Of a stretch of DNA of 64,000 nt, positions 24,597 through 33,450 are shown in pieces. This stretch comes from Nonomuraea spiralis (GTDB taxonomy: Bacteria; Actinomycetota; Actinomycetes; Streptosporangiales; Streptosporangiaceae), in NCBI RefSeq assembly GCF_014648435.1, contig NZ_BMRC01000018.1:84592-148591 (forward strand). The letters run 5' to 3'. The notes below the pieces were generated by a model. It searched no databases. It was not told the origin of the DNA and saw only the letters and a program-made list of their open reading frames with translations. Both the position numbers and the translations under genes were made by a program. Position 1 is the first letter of the stretch. Each line of letters begins with the position of its first letter.

Positions 24597-25441
24597 CTGG
24601 CCATGCCCATCACCCGCCGTGCCGATCTCACGACGGCCTCGTCCACGAGGCGTCCCGCCTCGTCCAGGCATACCGCCGTCCCGGCCGCCAGTGCCTGGTC
24701 GTACCTGTCGAGCAGCGCTCCGGCGGCGGCCAGCACTTCGGCCGAAGGGGTGAACACCTCGTGCGCCACGGGAAGCTGGGCGGGGTGGACACAGGCCCTG
24801 CCCACGAAGCCCAGCCGGGCGAGCGCTTCGGTGGAGAGCCGGAAGGCGGCCAGGTCACGTACCTCCACGCTCACCGGGGCGACCGGCGGCGCGATCCCGG
24901 CGGCGGCGCTCGCCGCGACCACCTGGGAGCGGGCCCACAGCAGCTCGCGTCCGTCGGGTCCAGGAGTGATGCCGAGGTCGGCGGCCAGGTCCGCCTCGCC
25001 CAGCTGGAGCCGGGTGACCCTGGGAGCGAGGGCGATCGCCCGCGCCTCGAACACCGCGTTCGCCGACTCCAGGAGGGGCATGAGGCTGATCGTCCCGGGC
25101 GCCAGGCCGGCCGCTTCTTCGGCCTGGTCCAGCACCGCGGCGAGCGCTTCGACCTCGGCGGCGTTCTCGGCCTTGGCCATGCAGAGCCCGGTGAGCGCCG
25201 ACCGGACGACGGCCTTGGCGTCGACGTGCCCGGCCGAGCCCGGGTTGACGCGCACCCAGATCTCCGGCCCGCGCGGCCCCTGGGCGAGCCAGTCGGCGAC
25301 GGCGGTGCGGGCCGCCGCCTTGCCGGTGTGCCGGACGGCGTCCTCCAGGTCGACGATCAGCGCGTCCGCGCCGCGACCGGCGGCCTTGGCCAGCTTGCCG
25401 GCGGCGTCGCCGGGCACGTAGAGATAGGAGCGGGCGGTCAT
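24593..25441 (-). CDS. HpcH/HpaI aldolase / citrate lyase beta-like protein
   Basis: 282 residues, CitE-like TIM barrel. The strand motifs SYLYVPGD, ALIVDLEDAV, WVRVNP and LMPLLESA are present; the Glu and Asp that bind Mg2+ sit in the usual places. CitE-like enzymes cleave or condense CoA esters, for example malyl-CoA or citramalyl-CoA. In the same operon as a class III CoA transferase and MaoC-type hydratases, a citramalyl-CoA-like cleavage is a reasonable guess. ATGA overlap with the acyl-CoA dehydrogenase gene upstream. Confidence 0.88.
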   Translation of the reverse strand: MTARSYLYVPGDAAGKLAKAAGRGADALIVDLEDAVRHTGKAAARTAVADWLAQGPRGPEIWVRVNPGSAGHVDAKAVVRSALTGLCMAKAENAAEVEALAAVLDQAEEAAGLAPGTISLMPLLESANAVFEARAIALAPRVTRLQLGEADLAADLGITPGPDGRELLWARSQVVAASAAAGIAPPVAPVSVEVRDLAAFRLSTEALARLGFVGRACVHPAQLPVAHEVFTPSAEVLAAAGALLDRYDQALAAGTAVCLDEAGRLVDEAVVRSARRVMGMAR

Positions 25442-26592
25442 CCGATGCTCCCCTTCCCTGTGGTCAACGCCTTGGCGATGACCATGCGCAGGATGTCGTT
25501 GGTGCCTTCGCCGATCATCATCAGCGGGGCGTCACGGTAGAGCCGTTCCACGATGAACTCCTTGGAGTAGCCGTAGCCGCCGTGCACCTGCATGGCGATG
25601 AGCGAGCACTCCTGTGCCGCCTCTGACGCCAGCACCTTGGCCATCCCCGACTCCAGGTCGACCCGTTCCCCGGCGTCGGCCCGGGAAGCTGCCCAGTAGA
25701 CCATCAGGCGGGCGGCCTGCACCTTGATCGCCATGTCGGCCAGCTTGAGCTGGATCGCCTGGAAGTCGTGGATGGGGCGCCCGAACGCCTGCCGCTGCCC
25801 GGCATAGGCCAGCGCCTCGTCGTAGGCGGCCTGGGCGACGCCGAGTGCGCGGGCCGCGACGTTGATCCGGCCGGTCTCCAGTCCGGACAGCACCTGCTGC
25901 ATGCCGCGCCCTTCGACGCCGCCGAGCAGGTTGGCCACCGGCACCCGGGCATCCTGGAGTAGGACCTCGCACGACTCGGTGCCCTTGTAGCCCAGCTTGG
26001 GCAGGTCGCGCAGCACGGAGAAGCCGGGGGTGTCGCGTTCGACCAGGAGCACGGACATGCCCTGGTGCGCGGGCGTGGTCTGCGCCGTCTTGACCAGTAC
26101 CGGCAGCGGGTCGGCGTGGCGGGCGTTGGTGATCCACGTCTTGGCGCCGTTGACGACATAGACGTCCCGTTCGCGGCGGGCGGTCGTGGTGATCCCTTGC
26201 AGGTCGGTGCCGGCGCCGGGTTCGGTCAGTCCGATGCCGCTCCGGCGCGCACCGGTCGCCAGCTCGGGCAGGAAGCGTTCCTGCTGTTCCGCCGTCCCGT
26301 ACCTGGAGATCATCCAGCAGGCCAGGGAGTGGGAGCCGAGCGTGCCGGCCACTCCCATCCAGCCCTTGGAGATCTCCTCGAAGACCAGGGCGAAGGAGAC
26401 CATGTCGGCGCCGAGCCCGCCGTACGCCTCCGGAACGGTCAGCCCGAACAGGCCCATGTCCTTCATCTTCGCGACGATCTCCGCGGGGTGGCGGTCGGTC
26501 GCCTCCCATTCCTGTGCGACGGGCCGGACGTCCTTGTCGACGAAGTCGCGCAGCGTCTGCCGGAAGAGTCGCTGTTCTTCGGTCAGTTCCAT
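25438..26592 (-). CDS. acyl-CoA dehydrogenase
   Basis: 384 residues from ATG 26592; the frame is open upstream but overlaps the OB-fold gene. The classical fold is complete: N-terminal helical domain (MELTEEQRLFRQTLRDFV), FAD-binding strands with GIGLTEPGAGTDL and KTWITNA, and the C-terminal helices with QRQAFGRPI and MQVHGGYGYSKEF. Introduces a double bond into an acyl-CoA. One base separates it from the preceding OB-fold gene. Confidence 0.93.
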   Translation of the reverse strand: MELTEEQRLFRQTLRDFVDKDVRPVAQEWEATDRHPAEIVAKMKDMGLFGLTVPEAYGGLGADMVSFALVFEEISKGWMGVAGTLGSHSLACWMISRYGTAEQQERFLPELATGARRSGIGLTEPGAGTDLQGITTTARRERDVYVVNGAKTWITNARHADPLPVLVKTAQTTPAHQGMSVLLVERDTPGFSVLRDLPKLGYKGTESCEVLLQDARVPVANLLGGVEGRGMQQVLSGLETGRINVAARALGVAQAAYDEALAYAGQRQAFGRPIHDFQAIQLKLADMAIKVQAARLMVYWAASRADAGERVDLESGMAKVLASEAAQECSLIAMQVHGGYGYSKEFIVERLYRDAPLMMIGEGTNDILRMVIAKALTTGKGSIG

Positions 26593-26593
26593 G

Positions 26594-26953
26594 TCATTGC
26601 TCCTGAATGCGGAAGACCGGCAGGTGGCGGCCGTCGGGCAGGGGCCGCCAGTCGAGGCGTACGGGAAGGTCGCAGGCCCATTCGGCGTCGCCGACGAGGT
26701 GCGTGAGCAGGATCGGCCCTTCGGCGAGCCGTACCCTGGCCAGGACGTACGGCGGGTCGAACCCGGCGGCGGGAGCGCGGTGGACGACGGTGAAGGAGTC
26801 CACCGTGGCCCGTCCCGTCGCCTCCGCCAGGTCCAGGTCGCCGCGGCCACAGGCGACGCACAGAATGCGAGGGTAGTGCTGGTGTGCGCCGCAGGCACGG
26901 CAGCGCTGGACGAGCAGCCGCCGCCCGCGGGTGGCCTCCCAGAAGTCGTTCAC
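26594..26953 (-). CDS. Zn-ribbon/OB-fold acyl-CoA-associated protein (DUF35)
   Basis: 119 residues from GTG 26953, which overlaps the thiolase stop as GTGA. The rubredoxin-like zinc ribbon is clear: two CxxC pairs (CRAC and CVAC), followed by the OB-fold with VDSFTVVHRAP. Such proteins bind next to thiolase-like enzymes and often form a complex with them, as in the steroid side-chain retro-aldolase Ltp2-DUF35. Its position directly after the thiolase gene supports such a pair. Confidence 0.88.
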   Translation of the reverse strand: MNDFWEATRGRRLLVQRCRACGAHQHYPRILCVACGRGDLDLAEATGRATVDSFTVVHRAPAAGFDPPYVLARVRLAEGPILLTHLVGDAEWACDLPVRLDWRPLPDGRHLPVFRIQEQ

Positions 26954-28092
26954 CGGTCCACCCCCAGCAGGACGGTGGCGTGCGCGGACAGGATGCCGCC
27001 GGTGCCGTGGGCGAGCGCGATCTCGGCACCCGTCACCTGGCGCGCACCGCACTCGCCACGCAACTGCCGGACCGCCTCGACCAGCAGGAGCAGGCCGTAC
27101 TGTCCGGGGTGGTTGTAGGACAACCCACCGCCGTTGGTGTTGAGCGGAAACGTACCCCCCGGGCGGATCCGGCCGCCCTTGAGGAAGTCGGCGGCCTCTC
27201 CCCTGCCGCAGAAGCCGAGCCCTTCGAGGCTGAGCAGCACGGTGATGGTGAAGGAGTCGTACAACTCGGCCACGTCCACGTCGTCCGGCCGCAGCCCTGC
27301 CCGCGCGAACGCCTCGGCCCCCGAACGCACGGCGCCGCTCGTGGTCAGGTCGTCGGCGCTGGTCATCGAGGTGTTGGTGACGCACTCGCCGTACCCGAGG
27401 ACCACGACAGGGGGCTTGGGCAGGTCGCGGGCGCGCTCCAGCGAGGTCAGGACGACGGCCCCGCCCCCGTCGGTGACCAGGCACGCGTCGGCGGTGGTCA
27501 GGGGCGTGGAGACCATGGGCGCGGCCAGCACGTCCTCGACGGTCAGCGGTCCCGCGCCGTGGCGGAAGGCGGCGGGGTTGAGCAGCGCCCATTCCCGGGC
27601 GGCGACCGCCACCTCGGCCAGCGCCTCCCGCCCGGCGCCGGAGGTGTGCAGGTAGCGCTGAGCGGCCATCGCGTAGTACGAGAACGGGTACAGCGGGCCG
27701 TACGGCATCTCGTAGACGGCCTCGGGGGTGTGCTCCTCGGCCACTCCGCCCAGCGAGCGGGAGCGGGCCGAGCGCTGGTTGGAACCGTAGGAGATGACGA
27801 CGGTGCGACACTGCCCGGCCTCGATGGCCTGGACGGCGCGGGCGACGTACATCTCGAACGCGCATCCCCCCGCGAAGGTGGAGTCGGTCCAGGCCGGCTG
27901 GAGGCCGAGGTAGTCGGCGACCTGGGTGGCGGAGAAGCGGGACACGCCGCAGGTGGCCAGCCCGTCCACGTCCTTGAGCGGCAGTCCGGCGTCGGCCAGG
28001 GCACGGGTGATGGCCTGGGTCTGCAGGGTCAGGATCGGGTGGCCGGTGACCCCGAGGTCGGATTCGGCGGCTCCGGCGATCGCGACGGTCAT
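26950..28092 (-). CDS. thiolase-like protein (lipid-transfer / acetyl-CoA acetyltransferase type)
   Basis: 380 residues. Belongs to the thiolase superfamily branch that includes SCP-x and the Ltp2 aldolase: N-terminal half with GLATCGVSRFSATQVADYLG, and C-terminal half with ELYDSFTITVLLSLEGLGFCGRGEAADFL and GGGLSYNHPG. The usual thiolase nucleophile region (near FAGGCAFEMYVA) contains a Cys in a changed context, as in non-condensing members. With the OB-fold partner it may carry out a retro-aldol or thiolytic cut of a CoA ester. Confidence 0.88.
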   Translation of the reverse strand: MTVAIAGAAESDLGVTGHPILTLQTQAITRALADAGLPLKDVDGLATCGVSRFSATQVADYLGLQPAWTDSTFAGGCAFEMYVARAVQAIEAGQCRTVVISYGSNQRSARSRSLGGVAEEHTPEAVYEMPYGPLYPFSYYAMAAQRYLHTSGAGREALAEVAVAAREWALLNPAAFRHGAGPLTVEDVLAAPMVSTPLTTADACLVTDGGGAVVLTSLERARDLPKPPVVVLGYGECVTNTSMTSADDLTTSGAVRSGAEAFARAGLRPDDVDVAELYDSFTITVLLSLEGLGFCGRGEAADFLKGGRIRPGGTFPLNTNGGGLSYNHPGQYGLLLLVEAVRQLRGECGARQVTGAEIALAHGTGGILSAHATVLLGVDR

Positions 28093-28451
28093 CGGGTCGT
28101 CACCTCGGCCGTCCCGGTGGCGGCGACCCTGTCGCCGGCGAGCACCTGCTGCTCGATCGTGGTCCGCGCGCCGTCGACCCGCGTCACGGCGCCGGTCACC
28201 CGGACGGTGTCTCCTGCGAACACCATGGAGTGCAGGCGGTAGCGCAGCCGGGTGAGCCGGGCGCCGGGTCCCGCCCAGTCCTGGGCGTGCTCCGCCATGA
28301 GCGCGCCGAGCAGTTGCCCGTCCACGACGGGCCGGTCGAGGCCGCGCCCGGCAACGTAGGCGAGATCGTGGTGGAGGCGGTGCCAGTCCCAGGTGGCTCC
28401 GGCGTAGGCCACGAGGTCGGCCGTCTCCAGGGTGCGTTCGAGGTCGATCAT
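28089..28451 (-). CDS. MaoC-type hot-dog hydratase half
   Basis: 120 residues, single hot-dog domain. The dehydratase motif region reads DWHRLHHDLAYVAGRGLDRPVVDGQLLG, with the Asp-x4-His pattern slightly shifted. It overlaps the thiolase gene downstream and the second hot-dog gene upstream, both as ATGA. Pairs of such genes make heterodimeric enoyl-CoA hydratases in actinomycetes. Confidence 0.82.
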   Translation of the reverse strand: MIDLERTLETADLVAYAGATWDWHRLHHDLAYVAGRGLDRPVVDGQLLGALMAEHAQDWAGPGARLTRLRYRLHSMVFAGDTVRVTGAVTRVDGARTTIEQQVLAGDRVAATGTAEVTTR

Positions 28452-28903
28452 GCGGGCCTCACGTAGATGAGCGTCTCGTCGTTGACGGCGAGCAGCTCTC
28501 CGTGCTGGTTGGTGTAGGTGGCGCGGGAGAGCACGAAGAGCTTCCCCGCCTTCTCGGTAACGTCCTGGACGCGCCAGGTCGCGGTGATCACGTCATCGGG
28601 GTGCACGGGCCGGTGGAAGGTGTAGTCATTGCCGCCGCGCACCAGCCGGGCGCCCGGTACCTCGATCCGCCAGGAGTGTCCGGCGTAGCCGTCCTCGTCG
28701 CGGGGGAGGCCGGCGTACTGGTTCGTCTCGCAGATCAGGGTGGGTGGTGCGACCACGTCGCGGTAGCCGTGTGCCCGGGCGTGGGCGGGGTCGGTGTAGA
28801 GCGGGTTGTCGTCGCCGACGGCGAGCGCGAAGTAGCGGATGGCGGCCCGGCCGAGCTCCTCCGGGGCGGTGTAGGTGACCTCACGGCCGATCAGCTCCTT
28901 CAT
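28448..28903 (-). CDS. MaoC-like N-terminal domain protein (partner hot-dog subunit)
   Basis: 151 residues. Resembles the FAS1-like N-terminal hot-dog (IRYFALAVGDDNPLYTDPAHARAHGYRDVVAPPTL), the non-catalytic or second half of two-gene hydratases. Immediately upstream of the other half, with a four-base overlap; together they likely hydrate an enoyl-CoA or mesaconyl-CoA-like ester. Confidence 0.85.
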   Translation of the reverse strand: MKELIGREVTYTAPEELGRAAIRYFALAVGDDNPLYTDPAHARAHGYRDVVAPPTLICETNQYAGLPRDEDGYAGHSWRIEVPGARLVRGGNDYTFHRPVHPDDVITATWRVQDVTEKAGKLFVLSRATYTNQHGELLAVNDETLIYVRPA

Positions 28904-29925
28904 CGGAACACCGCCACGGGCACGACCTCGATGAGGAACTCGGGCCGCAGCAGGGCCGAGCAGACCACGGAGGTGAGCGCGGCGTCGCCGAAGTACCGGG
29001 CCCGCAGATCCGCCAGCCCGGGGTGGTCCGGCACGCCGTCCGGGGTGACGTACTCGATCAGCCGGACGACGTCGTGCCCGGTCAGCCCCGCTTCGCGCAG
29101 GACGGCGGCGATGGCGGCGTAGGTGTACTCGGCCTGCGCCGCCAGGTCGCCGTCGAAGATCGCCTTCTGGGTGGCGGGTTCGAGCGCGCCGAACCCCGAC
29201 ATGAACAGCGTGCGACCGGCGACGACCCCCGGTCTGTAGGTGAGCGTCTCGTACCGGGTCCAGCCCGGGTTCACCGTCCGCAGGGGCGCCGTGGAAGCGA
29301 TGGCGTCCAGGGACACCATCGCGCCTGGGAGCACCGGCCGGTCGACCAGGATGCCCGCGGCGCCGGGGAAGACCGGACGGCCGTCGCTGCCGGTGCCGCC
29401 GAGCAGTTCCCTCCTGGGCCTTCCACAGCGGGGGTAGTCGGCCCGGGTGCCGGTGGCGGTGTAGTCGATCGTGCGCACCAGCGCCTGCGGGCCGAGCCCG
29501 GCCGCCTTGAGCAGTTCGGCGGCGCGTTCCAGGCAGAAGCGGTACTGGGCGCGGAAGTCGCCGGGATGCGCGAGGCCGTCGGCGTCGCAGGGGTGGATGC
29601 CCGGCAGGTAGACGATTCCGTCGGCGATCCGCAGCGTGCCTCGGTGGAGCCCGGCGTCCTCGTGGGCGACGACGAGCTCGCCGCCGCCCGGGTGGGCGGT
29701 CAGCTCCACCGCGTACGGCTCGCCGCCAGGCAGAGCCTCGACCGCCACGGTCGCCACCGGTACGGCGTGACCGCCCAGGAGGTCGTGCCTCGCCGTGGTC
29801 GGGCCGGTGGCGTCGCCGGTGACGTACTCCACGACGTGCACGAGGTCTGCGGGGGTGAGCCCGGCGTCGCGCAGCCCGGCCGCCGCTTCGCGGTAGCCGG
29901 GCGCGGCCGGCAGGTGGACGGTCAT
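28900..29925 (-). CDS. Rid/YjgF-like multi-domain protein
   Basis: 341 residues from ATG 29925. At least two Rid-type segments can be seen: one with the pattern GIVYLPGIHP...RFCLERAAELLKAAGLG...LVRTIDYT, and a C-terminal one with GRTLFMSGFGALEP...AAQAEYTYAAIAAVLREAGLTGHDVVRLIEYVTP; a partial third lies at the N terminus. RidA-type proteins hydrolyse reactive imines/enamines; fused repeats of this kind occur in catabolic clusters. The Arg that binds the substrate carboxylate in true RidA is not obvious. A four-base overlap joins it to the PrpD gene upstream. Confidence 0.8.
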   Translation of the reverse strand: MTVHLPAAPGYREAAAGLRDAGLTPADLVHVVEYVTGDATGPTTARHDLLGGHAVPVATVAVEALPGGEPYAVELTAHPGGGELVVAHEDAGLHRGTLRIADGIVYLPGIHPCDADGLAHPGDFRAQYRFCLERAAELLKAAGLGPQALVRTIDYTATGTRADYPRCGRPRRELLGGTGSDGRPVFPGAAGILVDRPVLPGAMVSLDAIASTAPLRTVNPGWTRYETLTYRPGVVAGRTLFMSGFGALEPATQKAIFDGDLAAQAEYTYAAIAAVLREAGLTGHDVVRLIEYVTPDGVPDHPGLADLRARYFGDAALTSVVCSALLRPEFLIEVVPVAVFR

Positions 29926-31268
29926 GGATGAGCCTCCAGTGCGGTCATCAGCGCCGTCGGTGACGGCAGGTCGGCGACGAGGGCGAGTACGGTCTCGGCT
30001 CGCGCGCCCAGGTTGGCCCGCGCCTTGCCGCGGACCAGGTCCTCGATGCGGGGGTCGTCCGGGCCGCCGCCGCTGCGGTCCACAACGGCGGTGACGCGTG
30101 TGCCGTCGCCGAGCAGCGCGCTCACTCGGCCCGGCTGATCGGCCGCCGCGCCGGGGGAGGTGACGAGCTCGTGCCGCACCCGCTCCGCCAGGGCGATCAC
30201 CTCCGGCCGGTCCAGGCGCTCGAAGCTCGCGACCGTCAGCTCCCCGTCCAGGAGCAGCTGGGCCAGGCACCAGGGAAGGGAGAACTTGGCCGCGTACGCC
30301 GAGGCGGGGCGTTCCTTGCCGGGACCGCAGACGAACTGGGCGGCGTCAGGATGGATCTCCACGACGATCTCCACGATCGTGGAGACGACCGTCTCCGCCG
30401 CCTCCCGGCCGCCGAGCCGCGCCCGGAGCGCCGCCCCCGCGTCCAGGGCGGCGTGACCGAGCTGGCAGACCGGGTACGGCTTGATCGTGATCCGGGTCAG
30501 CTCCCAGACCTCGCCCAGGCCGGCGAGCACGTCCCGCGGCTCGACCCGCCGGTCGGCGTGCACGCCGTACAGGCCATAGGTCCCCTCGAAGACGCTGGCC
30601 GGGCCGGTCGCGCCCGCCGAGGCGAGCCGCGCGGCCAGGATGCCCGCCTGTGCCGCGAAGCCGGGGTGCAGCTGCTTGGTGGCCGCACCGGTGTTGACGC
30701 ATTCCAGCAGGCCGCCCGCCAGGCTCCCGGCAATGCCGAGCGCGTGCGCGGCCCGCTCCGGCGGGAGCCGGTACAGCCGCGCGGCGGCCAGCGCCGCGGC
30801 GAAGACTCCGCAGGCCGACGTGGCGTGGAGCCCGCGCGCGTGGAACCCGTGGGGCACGGCGGCCCCCAGCCGGCACACCGTCTCCAGCCCGACCGCGAGC
30901 GCGGCCAGCGCCTGCGCGCCGCTCGCGCCGACCTCCTCCCCCACCGCCAGCACCGCGGGCAGCACCGGGGCGGTCGCGTGAACCAGCCCTCCTGCGTGGG
31001 TGTCGTCGAAGTCGAGGGCGTGGATGAGCGTCCCGTTGGCGAGCGCGGCGGCCGGCGCTCCGATCTTGCCGGGGAAGCCGATGACGGTCGCCTCGGCCGG
31101 GCCGCCGAGACCGCGCGCCACCGTGACCGCGGGGGCCGCCGCGTCGAGGCGGGCGGCGGCGCAGGCCGTGCCGAGCGCGTCCAGCAGGTGCCGCCGGACG
31201 GCCGCGTCCACCTCCGGGGGTGCTGTCCAGGGGGACGTCCCCCAGCGGGCCAGCTCCTCGGCGATCAT
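29922..31268 (-). CDS. MmgE/PrpD family protein 2
   Basis: 448 residues from ATG 31268. It shares with the first PrpD protein the HALDFDDTHAGG motif, the GLHATSACG motif and the start of the C-terminal domain at IKPYPVCQLGHA, but the C-terminal half is diverged. Two paralogues in oppositely oriented operons of one island suggest two successive or stereochemically different steps on related polycarboxylates. Confidence 0.88.
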   Translation of the reverse strand: MIAEELARWGTSPWTAPPEVDAAVRRHLLDALGTACAAARLDAAAPAVTVARGLGGPAEATVIGFPGKIGAPAAALANGTLIHALDFDDTHAGGLVHATAPVLPAVLAVGEEVGASGAQALAALAVGLETVCRLGAAVPHGFHARGLHATSACGVFAAALAAARLYRLPPERAAHALGIAGSLAGGLLECVNTGAATKQLHPGFAAQAGILAARLASAGATGPASVFEGTYGLYGVHADRRVEPRDVLAGLGEVWELTRITIKPYPVCQLGHAALDAGAALRARLGGREAAETVVSTIVEIVVEIHPDAAQFVCGPGKERPASAYAAKFSLPWCLAQLLLDGELTVASFERLDRPEVIALAERVRHELVTSPGAAADQPGRVSALLGDGTRVTAVVDRSGGGPDDPRIEDLVRGKARANLGARAETVLALVADLPSPTALMTALEAHP

Positions 31269-32470
31269 CGTACGTCTCCGAACGCGCCCGCTCCGGTCAG
31301 CTCCGCGATCCTGGCCTCGCCGTACCCGAGCAGGTCGCGGAGAACGTGGCCGGCGTCCTCGTGGCGGCGGGGCGCGCGGCGGTGGGCGGGCGGGCGCTCG
31401 CCGACCCGTACCGGGGAGGCCAGGTTCCTGACCGTCCCGAAGACGGGGTGCTCGGTCTCGACGACCAGGTCCCTGGCTGCGGTGTGCGGTTCGGCGAGGG
31501 CCTGCTCGACGCTGTTGATCGGCCCGCACGGGACGCCGGCCGGGGCCAGCACGGCGAGCCATTGCCCGGCCGTACGGGACCGGAAGATCTTCTCCAGCGG
31601 CGGCAGCAACTCCTCCGCATGGTCCCGCCGCCCGCCGAAGGTCGCGTACGGTGAGCCGGGCTCGGCCCATTCCGGATGGCCGACGGCCGCGGCGAGCCGC
31701 TGCCAGAACTTCTCCTTGGCGCAGCCGACCACGATCCAGCCGTCGGAGGTCTCGAACGCCTGGAAGGGCACCAGCGAGGGATGCGCCGAGTGCCGGGTCC
31801 GCGCGGGGCTGTAGCCCGCGTTGAGGTGCCACACGCCCGGATAGGTGAGCAACGAGATCGCCGTGTCGTAGAGCGAGAGGTCGCAGTCCATGCCCACACC
31901 GTCCCGCCGGGCCGCGTGCAGACCCGCGAGCAGCGCGATCGCGGCCACGAAGCCGCCGGAGTAGTCGACCAGGGACAGTCCGGACTTCGTGGGCGGCCCG
32001 TCGGGTTCGCCGGTGACGTACATCCATCCGGCCAGCCCCTGGAGGATGTAGTCGTAGCCGGGCTCGGCGGCGCGCGGCCCGGTCATGCCGAACCCGGTCA
32101 GCGAGCAGCACACGATCGCCGGGTTCAGGTGCCTGAGCGCGCCGTACGTGATGCCGATCTTCTCCGGCACGTCGCCGCGCAGGTTGGAGTAGACCGCGTC
32201 GGCCCCGCGGACGAGGTCCTCGAACACCTCCCTGCCCGCCGGAGTGGCCAGGTCGAGCGACAGGGAACGTTTGTTGCGGTTGAACGCCTCGAAGAACAGG
32301 GAGTCCTCGCCCTCGGCGTACGGCGGCACGTAACGCCCGACGTCGCCGCCCGACCGGGGCTCCTCGATCTTGATGACCTCGGCGCCCAGGTCCGCCAGGT
32401 GCAGCGAGCCGAACGGCCCCGCGCCGTACTGTTCCAGGCTGATGATCCGAACGTCCTGGAGAGGTCTCAT
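31265..32470 (-). CDS. class III CoA transferase (CaiB/BaiF family)
   Basis: 401 residues. Family features: QYGAGPFGSLHLADLGAEVIKIEEPRSGGDVGR at the start, NRNKRSLSLDL, and the catalytic Asp in VDYSGGF (typical D in a LxDxxxG setting). It moves CoA between a donor ester and an acid such as mesaconate, itaconate or an aromatic acid. It likely activates the pathway acid before the MaoC and CitE-like steps. ATGA overlaps on both sides. Confidence 0.9.
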   Translation of the reverse strand: MRPLQDVRIISLEQYGAGPFGSLHLADLGAEVIKIEEPRSGGDVGRYVPPYAEGEDSLFFEAFNRNKRSLSLDLATPAGREVFEDLVRGADAVYSNLRGDVPEKIGITYGALRHLNPAIVCCSLTGFGMTGPRAAEPGYDYILQGLAGWMYVTGEPDGPPTKSGLSLVDYSGGFVAAIALLAGLHAARRDGVGMDCDLSLYDTAISLLTYPGVWHLNAGYSPARTRHSAHPSLVPFQAFETSDGWIVVGCAKEKFWQRLAAAVGHPEWAEPGSPYATFGGRRDHAEELLPPLEKIFRSRTAGQWLAVLAPAGVPCGPINSVEQALAEPHTAARDLVVETEHPVFGTVRNLASPVRVGERPPAHRRAPRRHEDAGHVLRDLLGYGEARIAELTGAGAFGDVR

Positions 32471-33450
32471 GCCAGGTCTCCGATGAGCTCGATGATGCGG
32501 TCCTGGGCCACGCGGGTCTCCTCTGAGGAGACTCCGTGGGTGGGCGGGGTCAGCTTGATCGCGCCGGCCAGCCCCTCATAGGCGGCGAGCTTGTCCCGCA
32601 CCTGGTCGGCCGTGCCGGACAACGTGAGCAGGTCCACCATCCGCTGGGGCACGACGTCCGCCAGATCGTCGGCACCGGCGCCGCGACGGAACCGGTCCAC
32701 CACTCCGGCCTGCTCCGCACCCAGCCCGTGGAAGGCGAAGAAGCCGGCATATGTCCTCACCGAGGCGTAGAAGCCGACCAGACCCGCCGCCCGCCTGCGG
32801 GCGACCGCCGGGTCCTCGTCGATGGAGCAGCAGGCCGAGACCACCACGTCGAACCCGGGCCGGACGTTCAGCTGGGGACGCACCCTGTCGCGCAGGTAGG
32901 CGGGCGAGCAGAGCTCATGGGAGATCCACCCGTCGCCGATCTCCCCCGCCAGCCGCGTCATCGCGGGTCCGACGGCGGCCAGGTAGATCGGGATGCGCGC
33001 CCGTTCGGTGGGGAAGGGCCGCTGGTAGCCGCGGATCCGCATGCCGGGCGCCTCGATCGGGTCACCGGTCCGGCAGCCGGCCGTGAACTCCCTGATCGCC
33101 GCCACGGTGTCGCGCATCCGTGCCACGGGCTTGTCCCATGCCACGCCGTGCCAGTCCTCGTTCAGTCTGCGCACGCCTGAGCCCAGCCCGAGCACGAACC
33201 GGCCGCCGGAGAGCTCGTCCAGGTCGAGCGCCTCCAGCGCGGTGGTCATGGGGCTGCGGGTGAAGGCCAGGGCGATCGCCGTGCCGATCCGGGTCCGCGT
33301 CGTGGCCCCGGCCAGGACGGCCGCGCTCACCATCGCGCTGCGGTGCAGCTCAGGGACCCACAACGTCTCGGCTCCCGCGTCCTCCGCGGCGCGGGCGGAT
33401 GAGGCCAGCTCACTCAGCGTCTCACCCCAGGGCCCGTACGTGAGGCGCAT
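32467..33450 (-). CDS. LLM-class flavin/F420-dependent oxidoreductase
   Basis: 327 residues, a luciferase-like TIM barrel. Has the start of strand 1 (MRLTYGPWGE), the stretch TRIGTAIALAFTRSPMTTA, LGLGSGVRRLNEDWHG, and YLAAVGPAMTRLAGEIGDGW. In actinomycetes this branch mostly uses coenzyme F420. Substrate unknown. One-base overlap with the MaoC gene upstream. Confidence 0.9.
   Translation of the reverse strand: MRLTYGPWGETLSELASSARAAEDAGAETLWVPELHRSAMVSAAVLAGATTRTRIGTAIALAFTRSPMTTALEALDLDELSGGRFVLGLGSGVRRLNEDWHGVAWDKPVARMRDTVAAIREFTAGCRTGDPIEAPGMRIRGYQRPFPTERARIPIYLAAVGPAMTRLAGEIGDGWISHELCSPAYLRDRVRPQLNVRPGFDVVVSACCSIDEDPAVARRRAAGLVGFYASVRTYAGFFAFHGLGAEQAGVVDRFRRGAGADDLADVVPQRMVDLLTLSGTADQVRDKLAAYEGLAGAIKLTPPTHGVSSEETRVAQDRIIELIGDLA

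Noticed and set aside
30171..31814. 547-codon open frame antisense to the PrpD 2 and CoA transferase genes
   Set aside because: Arg/Gly/Gln-rich translation without motifs, typical of a complementary-strand shadow.
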